64,000 nucleotides of DNA from positions 1,997,050-2,061,049 of the forward strand of contig NC_085092.1 of NCBI RefSeq assembly GCF_963422355.1, given 5' to 3'. Positions 60,000-64,000 of the stretch are shown piece by piece; the first letter of the stretch is position 1, and every line of letters starts with the position of its first letter. The translations under genes were made by a program, and so were the position numbers. The notes under the pieces were generated by a model. That model was not told the origin of the DNA. It saw nothing but the letters and a program-made list of their open reading frames with translations, and did no database searches. The stretch is from Corticium candelabrum (taxonomy: Eukaryota > Porifera > Homoscleromorpha > Homosclerophorida > Plakinidae).

Positions 60000-61347
60000 T
60001 CGTTTGGGATTGCCCGCAACCAACTGGCAGCATGAGGAGCAGAGATGGCATCTAAACGTGCTCTGTCACGTAGACTTCCCAAAAAAAGACGGAGGCGGAT
60101 CCTGACGGGGGGCACTGGGGCACTGGGGCACTGGGGGCACGAGGCACATGTTTTCCTTCAGAAATACGTCTTCTGATTTTTTTCGTCAGTCAGTGCATGG
60201 ACTCAGATTATCCAGTCAACTTGCTTCAACTCGTGACCAAAGCTTCCTTACCAGAAAGGCTTTGCTGCAGTTTTACTTGTCGTCGTTCTAAACTAAGTCA
60301 AGATATCTATACATGTTTCTCGGAACAGAATTTAACACATCTGTCATCTTAATTTAATGGACGACTAGAGCAATTTCACATCACTTTTAGTGAATGTCAT
60401 ACTATTGGTTTTTGTTCCCCCCTTCCGATCCGTCTCTGAAAGACTTCCATTGATGGACTGTAACTTTGTCTAGTTGTGCTTGAAGATGACATTGAGTTGT
60501 TGACGGAGATGACAAGCCTAAAATTGGTGGATGTATATTGTGTGAAGAGAAGAAGTCATTGAATAATTGCCGAGTAGATCTATAGGACTAACAAAGGTGA
60601 CAAGATAGATTAGCATGAGCAAGTCGGAGTGATAATTCTTTTGTTGTAATGCAGCTACCAAGAAAAGCAGCAATTGCAGTTGTATTAGCCTGTCATAGAC
60701 CTATACCTCCCAATTATGTACAGTGTACTAGCTGTCAAGTACCTATTTGCAAGCATATACAAATTAATTAACACCACATGCACGTCACTAGACATGGGCA
60801 CCCAACACTTGTTTATACAGATGGCTGAGTCAGTAGACCCAACACTTTGTTTGGACATATCACTGAGGAACGACAAGCAGTCTTATCATCAAACGGTAAA
60901 TCACGTTGGCGGCGCTTTGTCGCAAGTTAACTTATTCTCTGTTTACTTACTCTCCGTTCGAATTTACGACCCTGAAGGTACACTCGGAAGTCATATCGTC
61001 AGAAATCAAAATTGGAACATCCTGCGTGACTCTGCCTAGACTAGCGGACAAGCTCCAACAACCTTAGATGTCGAGATTACACGAGCGCTACACTGTACTA
61101 GTGAACGCACGCTATACATTCCAAAGTTAATTGTTTACATGGTCGTTTCCGTCGAGTCAGTCGTGCGCCACTTCCGGTGAGACCACTACTATAACCCTCG
61201 CTACGTCTAAGGTTAACTACTAGGAAGTTTACATGTTTACTTCCATGACAGGGTTTCAATAAATATATACATACTGTAGTGTAGATGTCAGTTGCGACCG
61301 TTCTCTCTTCGCTCGCGGTGGACGGTTATCCGGGCTACTCTTGCAAA
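60000..61347. promoter_or_regulatory. Intergenic region before RMC1
   Basis: No recognised gene. Frames at 60653-60770 and 60716-61039 are open but match no family I know and could be exons of an unknown gene. The RMC1 promoter and 5' UTR should lie in the last few hundred bases; I can name no specific site. Confidence 0.35.
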
Positions 61348-61596
61348 ATGACGACATCGTCAGGTCATTATATTGTGTTGTCGCAAAATCCGTTGCGTTT
61401 TGAACCTGTAGGTCGGTCCAACAGCGTCTTTTTTGATGAAGCAAACAAAGAGGTGAAAATGTTTGTCTAGGTATTGTTGGATCATTTGACTTACTAGCGT
61501 TTTTGGCCTCCACGTTCTCTAGGTGTTTGCTGTTAGTGGAGGAAACAGCGAGGTGTTCGTTAAAAGTTTAGACCGTCGTCGCAATGCCACTATCAA
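61348..61596 (+). CDS. RMC1: RMC1 (Mic1/C18orf8), first two coding exons, partial
   Basis: Exon 1 is 61348-61452 and exon 2 is 61523-61596, joined by a 70-nt GT-AG intron in phase 0. Exon 1 codes MTTSSGHYIVLSQNPLRFEP... and SVFFDEANKE; exon 2 continues VFAVSGGNSEVFVKS. This matches the N-terminus of the animal RMC1 family, including FFDEANK followed by VFAV-type residues at the start of the beta-propeller. An upstream in-frame ATG at 61285 would add 21 residues, but the family N-terminus fits 61348. The second donor is AA/GTAAGT at 61597. The protein joins Mon1-Ccz1 to activate Rab7 on late endosomes and autophagosomes (family knowledge). Later exons are not visible before 64000, where transposon sequence intervenes. 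Confidence 0.85.
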
Positions 61597-61910
61597 GTAA
61601 GTAATACTAATTTGTACAGACCTCTCAACTCTCACGATTTCGTCGCGAGACTCACGATTTACGGGCATATGTCTCACGATCTCACAATTTGTGCTCATTC
61701 TCACAATTGCCAGTCCTTTCTGGGGTCCTGGTGATGCTTCGGGTGCTCACACCACAGTTGGCTTCACAAGTCGGTGCTCCTGCGAGTGCCTGGCCAGACT
61801 CCAGGAATTTGCTAGCGCAGGCCCAGAGTTCCCGAGTAGCAAACAGGGCCCAGCTTAACAGCTGGGGGCGTGACCTCTAAGAGGCAGCTCCTGACATTTA
61901 GGATTTAGGC

Positions 61911-62134
<224 letters not shown>

Positions 62135-62790
62135 TGCATTTGGAGAATGAAAACATCCGGGATTTTGCCGGGTTGCAGGTTCAAGTCACAGTGATGGCAA
62201 GCTATGACAAAATTTCCTTAACCAAGAAACTTACACACAATTGCTTCTCTCAACTCAGAAGTATATAAAGGAGTACCTGGTCATTGATGGGGTGGAGATG
62301 ACCATTGACTTGGCAGTAACATCATGCTGCAGATGGGTACTTGTATGCCTTGGTGTTCAGTCCCAGAGCTGTGCTATTGTCAGTGCACCTGGATGACTTC
62401 GGCCAAGCTGCAGGTGGCTTGTAGTGCTGGTTGCCTTCATGTAGCACATGGAGGCCCTGTCTCTAGAGGCAGGAGGAGTTATCTTTGCAACTGACCGTAG
62501 GGTCTCAGGGTTCTAGCCAGACTTTGCGCCAGCCGCCATCAGTTTTAATAAAAACCACGGCCACAAATACTTTATTGGCTATGCCCATAGTTGCTCTTTG
62601 ATGCTACACTCACAGTCATTATGCTTTATTCAAAATCTAACAATTCAAATACACTACTGACAACTTCTGTAGATATAACGACATCAAAGCACACCATTAA
62701 TATGTCTATGCTTCTATGTCACTCTCTGTTCGCGTTGACCTTGCACTCGGAAGTGGCTAATGATGCAGCTATATTTGTTTACCACACTCA
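62135..62790. other. No recognisable feature
   Basis: RMC1 intron sequence. No exon matching the next part of RMC1 could be found. Confidence 0.4.
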
Positions 62791-63867
62791 GATGCAGTGT
62801 TCTCCCCAGGCATCTTAAGACGTGGCAGCCCGCCATGCCTTGGCTAAATTTTACAAGGACACGCCCATTCCTGCCATCCCTTGGCTAACGCCGCCACGCC
62901 TTGACTTATGCCTGCTATGCCTTACTATCTATGTGTTGAAATGGAAGACCAGTGGTTTGGGTTCTTCTATGAATAGAGCACCTGTTGTTGTTGTTGTGGA
63001 AAGTCCAAAGCAATGTCATAGAGATCGCTATGTCCAAAATATACTTATGACGTTGTTTCGAATCCGATCAGACGTCATTTAGTGGCGTTTTTGCCCACAT
63101 TCCAATCCATATGTGAGTCACGCCCTCGGCAGCCGCTTATGCTGTGGAGTCGTTATTGGTGCATTGAGAGAATACGAAGTCGCAAGGCAAAGTACATCAA
63201 TGCGTTGAATTGTGTTGTTGAAGTGATAGCCCAATTTCTTGTTCTTCTAGTGGCATTTTTGGCACCTACGGAAGCCGATCTGGGGGGCGTTACCCTGCAC
63301 AGGATGTAAGACAATGCACTGATTACAGACGCCAAAACGCGCTTGAACTGCATCAGTCCAAAACCAAAGTTAGTGAAAGCATTGCTCAGGTTAGTGAAGA
63401 CACGTTTGCAGTTTCGAAAACTTGTAGATCTCGGCAAGTATGTCGATACCCTGCTCACGTCTGTAGTGTCGATATCGGCATGGAAAATTGTCACTGACTG
63501 CTTAGCGAACTTGTCTAGTAGTACTAAGTTACTAACTAAAGCTATTACAATCGATTTTGTAATTTGTATTGGCTTAGAATATATTGGGAGGCGCAGGTTT
63601 TGACATGTATGCAGACTAGATGAAAAGCTGGGCGATAAAGGTTTAATTAATTAATAATAGCTTGCTTGTGTTGTGTACTCTGTCCATGCATAGAAAAGTT
63701 GTACAGCTAACATTTTAGACCAAACACAAGCACCCTATGTTGCTCTAGCATTTAGCACTTAGATGACCGCGCCCACGTTTGAATCAACCACGCCCAAAAG
63801 TGCGTTTCCATTTGGCCACGCCTACACCACTATTCCATTAAGATATTCTGGGGAGAACACTGCAGAT
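62791..63867. mobile_element. Non-autonomous hAT-like element
   Basis: Ends CAGTGTTCTCCCCAG (left) and CTGGGGAGAACACTG (right) are exact inverse complements, and CAGATG borders both ends. The CAGTG start is typical of hAT families, though the visible duplication is 6 bp rather than 8. The interior is rich in CACGCC-type motifs and codes no recognised transposase. Confidence 0.7.
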
Positions 63868-64000
63868 GTTAAGTGATATTCCATTAACTGTACAATTTAG
63901 AGGTCATATTATAGTACACAAAGATGTTAGGTAACAGTAGAGGAAGTCGTAGGCTATCAAGACAAAACGGAACGAGAAGAGGAGTCAGAAATACCAAGCA

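Overview
The window is animal nuclear DNA. It has spliced genes with GT-AG introns, abundant CA/TG, TA and ATC microsatellites, and dense DNA-transposon and LTR-retrotransposon content. Sequence alone does not fix the species. The intron-rich genes, small hairpin elements and DDE/OTU transposon families suggest a marine invertebrate, possibly a sponge or cnidarian (low confidence). There is no operon structure, CRISPR array, rRNA or convincing tRNA.

Two conserved host genes can be read, both on the + strand. ARFRP1, the Golgi Arf-related GTPase, can be assembled from seven exons between 18532 and 52968. All phases agree and it gives 201 codons, the same length as the human protein. Introns 2 (16.0 kb) and 5 (14.5 kb) are swollen by transposons. 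About 8.4 kb downstream, the first two coding exons of RMC1 (C18orf8/Mic1, partner of the Mon1-Ccz1 Rab7 exchange factor) lie at 61348-61596. The rest of that gene runs off the window or lies beyond the repeats after 61600.

Region by region: 1-6483 is a tandem array of about five 1.2-1.5 kb units, with one related solo element at about 30187-30911. 9212-9548 is a 21-bp minisatellite. 10484-11371 is a dispersed repeat between TA and CA/TG microsatellites. 11401-14322 (-) is a multi-exon gene joining a Ginger/KRBA2-like DDE integrase to an OTU cysteine protease. 16050-17310 is a minisatellite with the same 15-mer in both orientations. Intron 2 of ARFRP1 holds a complete hAT-like element (20608-23177) coding an OTU-hAT fusion of 508 codons, a decayed Tc1/mariner (27306-28897), a 2.67-kb transposon with about 400-bp terminal inverted repeats (29027-31696) and retroelement debris. 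Intron 5 holds a three-level nest of Ty3/gypsy-type elements (39092 to about 50496). Downstream of ARFRP1 are repeat copies, a 1200-bp Mutator-like foldback element (57920-59119) and a long ATC microsatellite.

The most interesting signal is that two unrelated transposon lineages about 7 kb apart (a Ginger-like integrase and a hAT transposase) each carry an OTU deubiquitinase-type protease with its Cys and His in place. They are fused to opposite ends of the transposase-derived part. The hAT-OTU element is structurally complete (TIRs, 8-bp target duplication, subterminal motifs), yet its only ORF lacks the N-terminal and central transposase regions.
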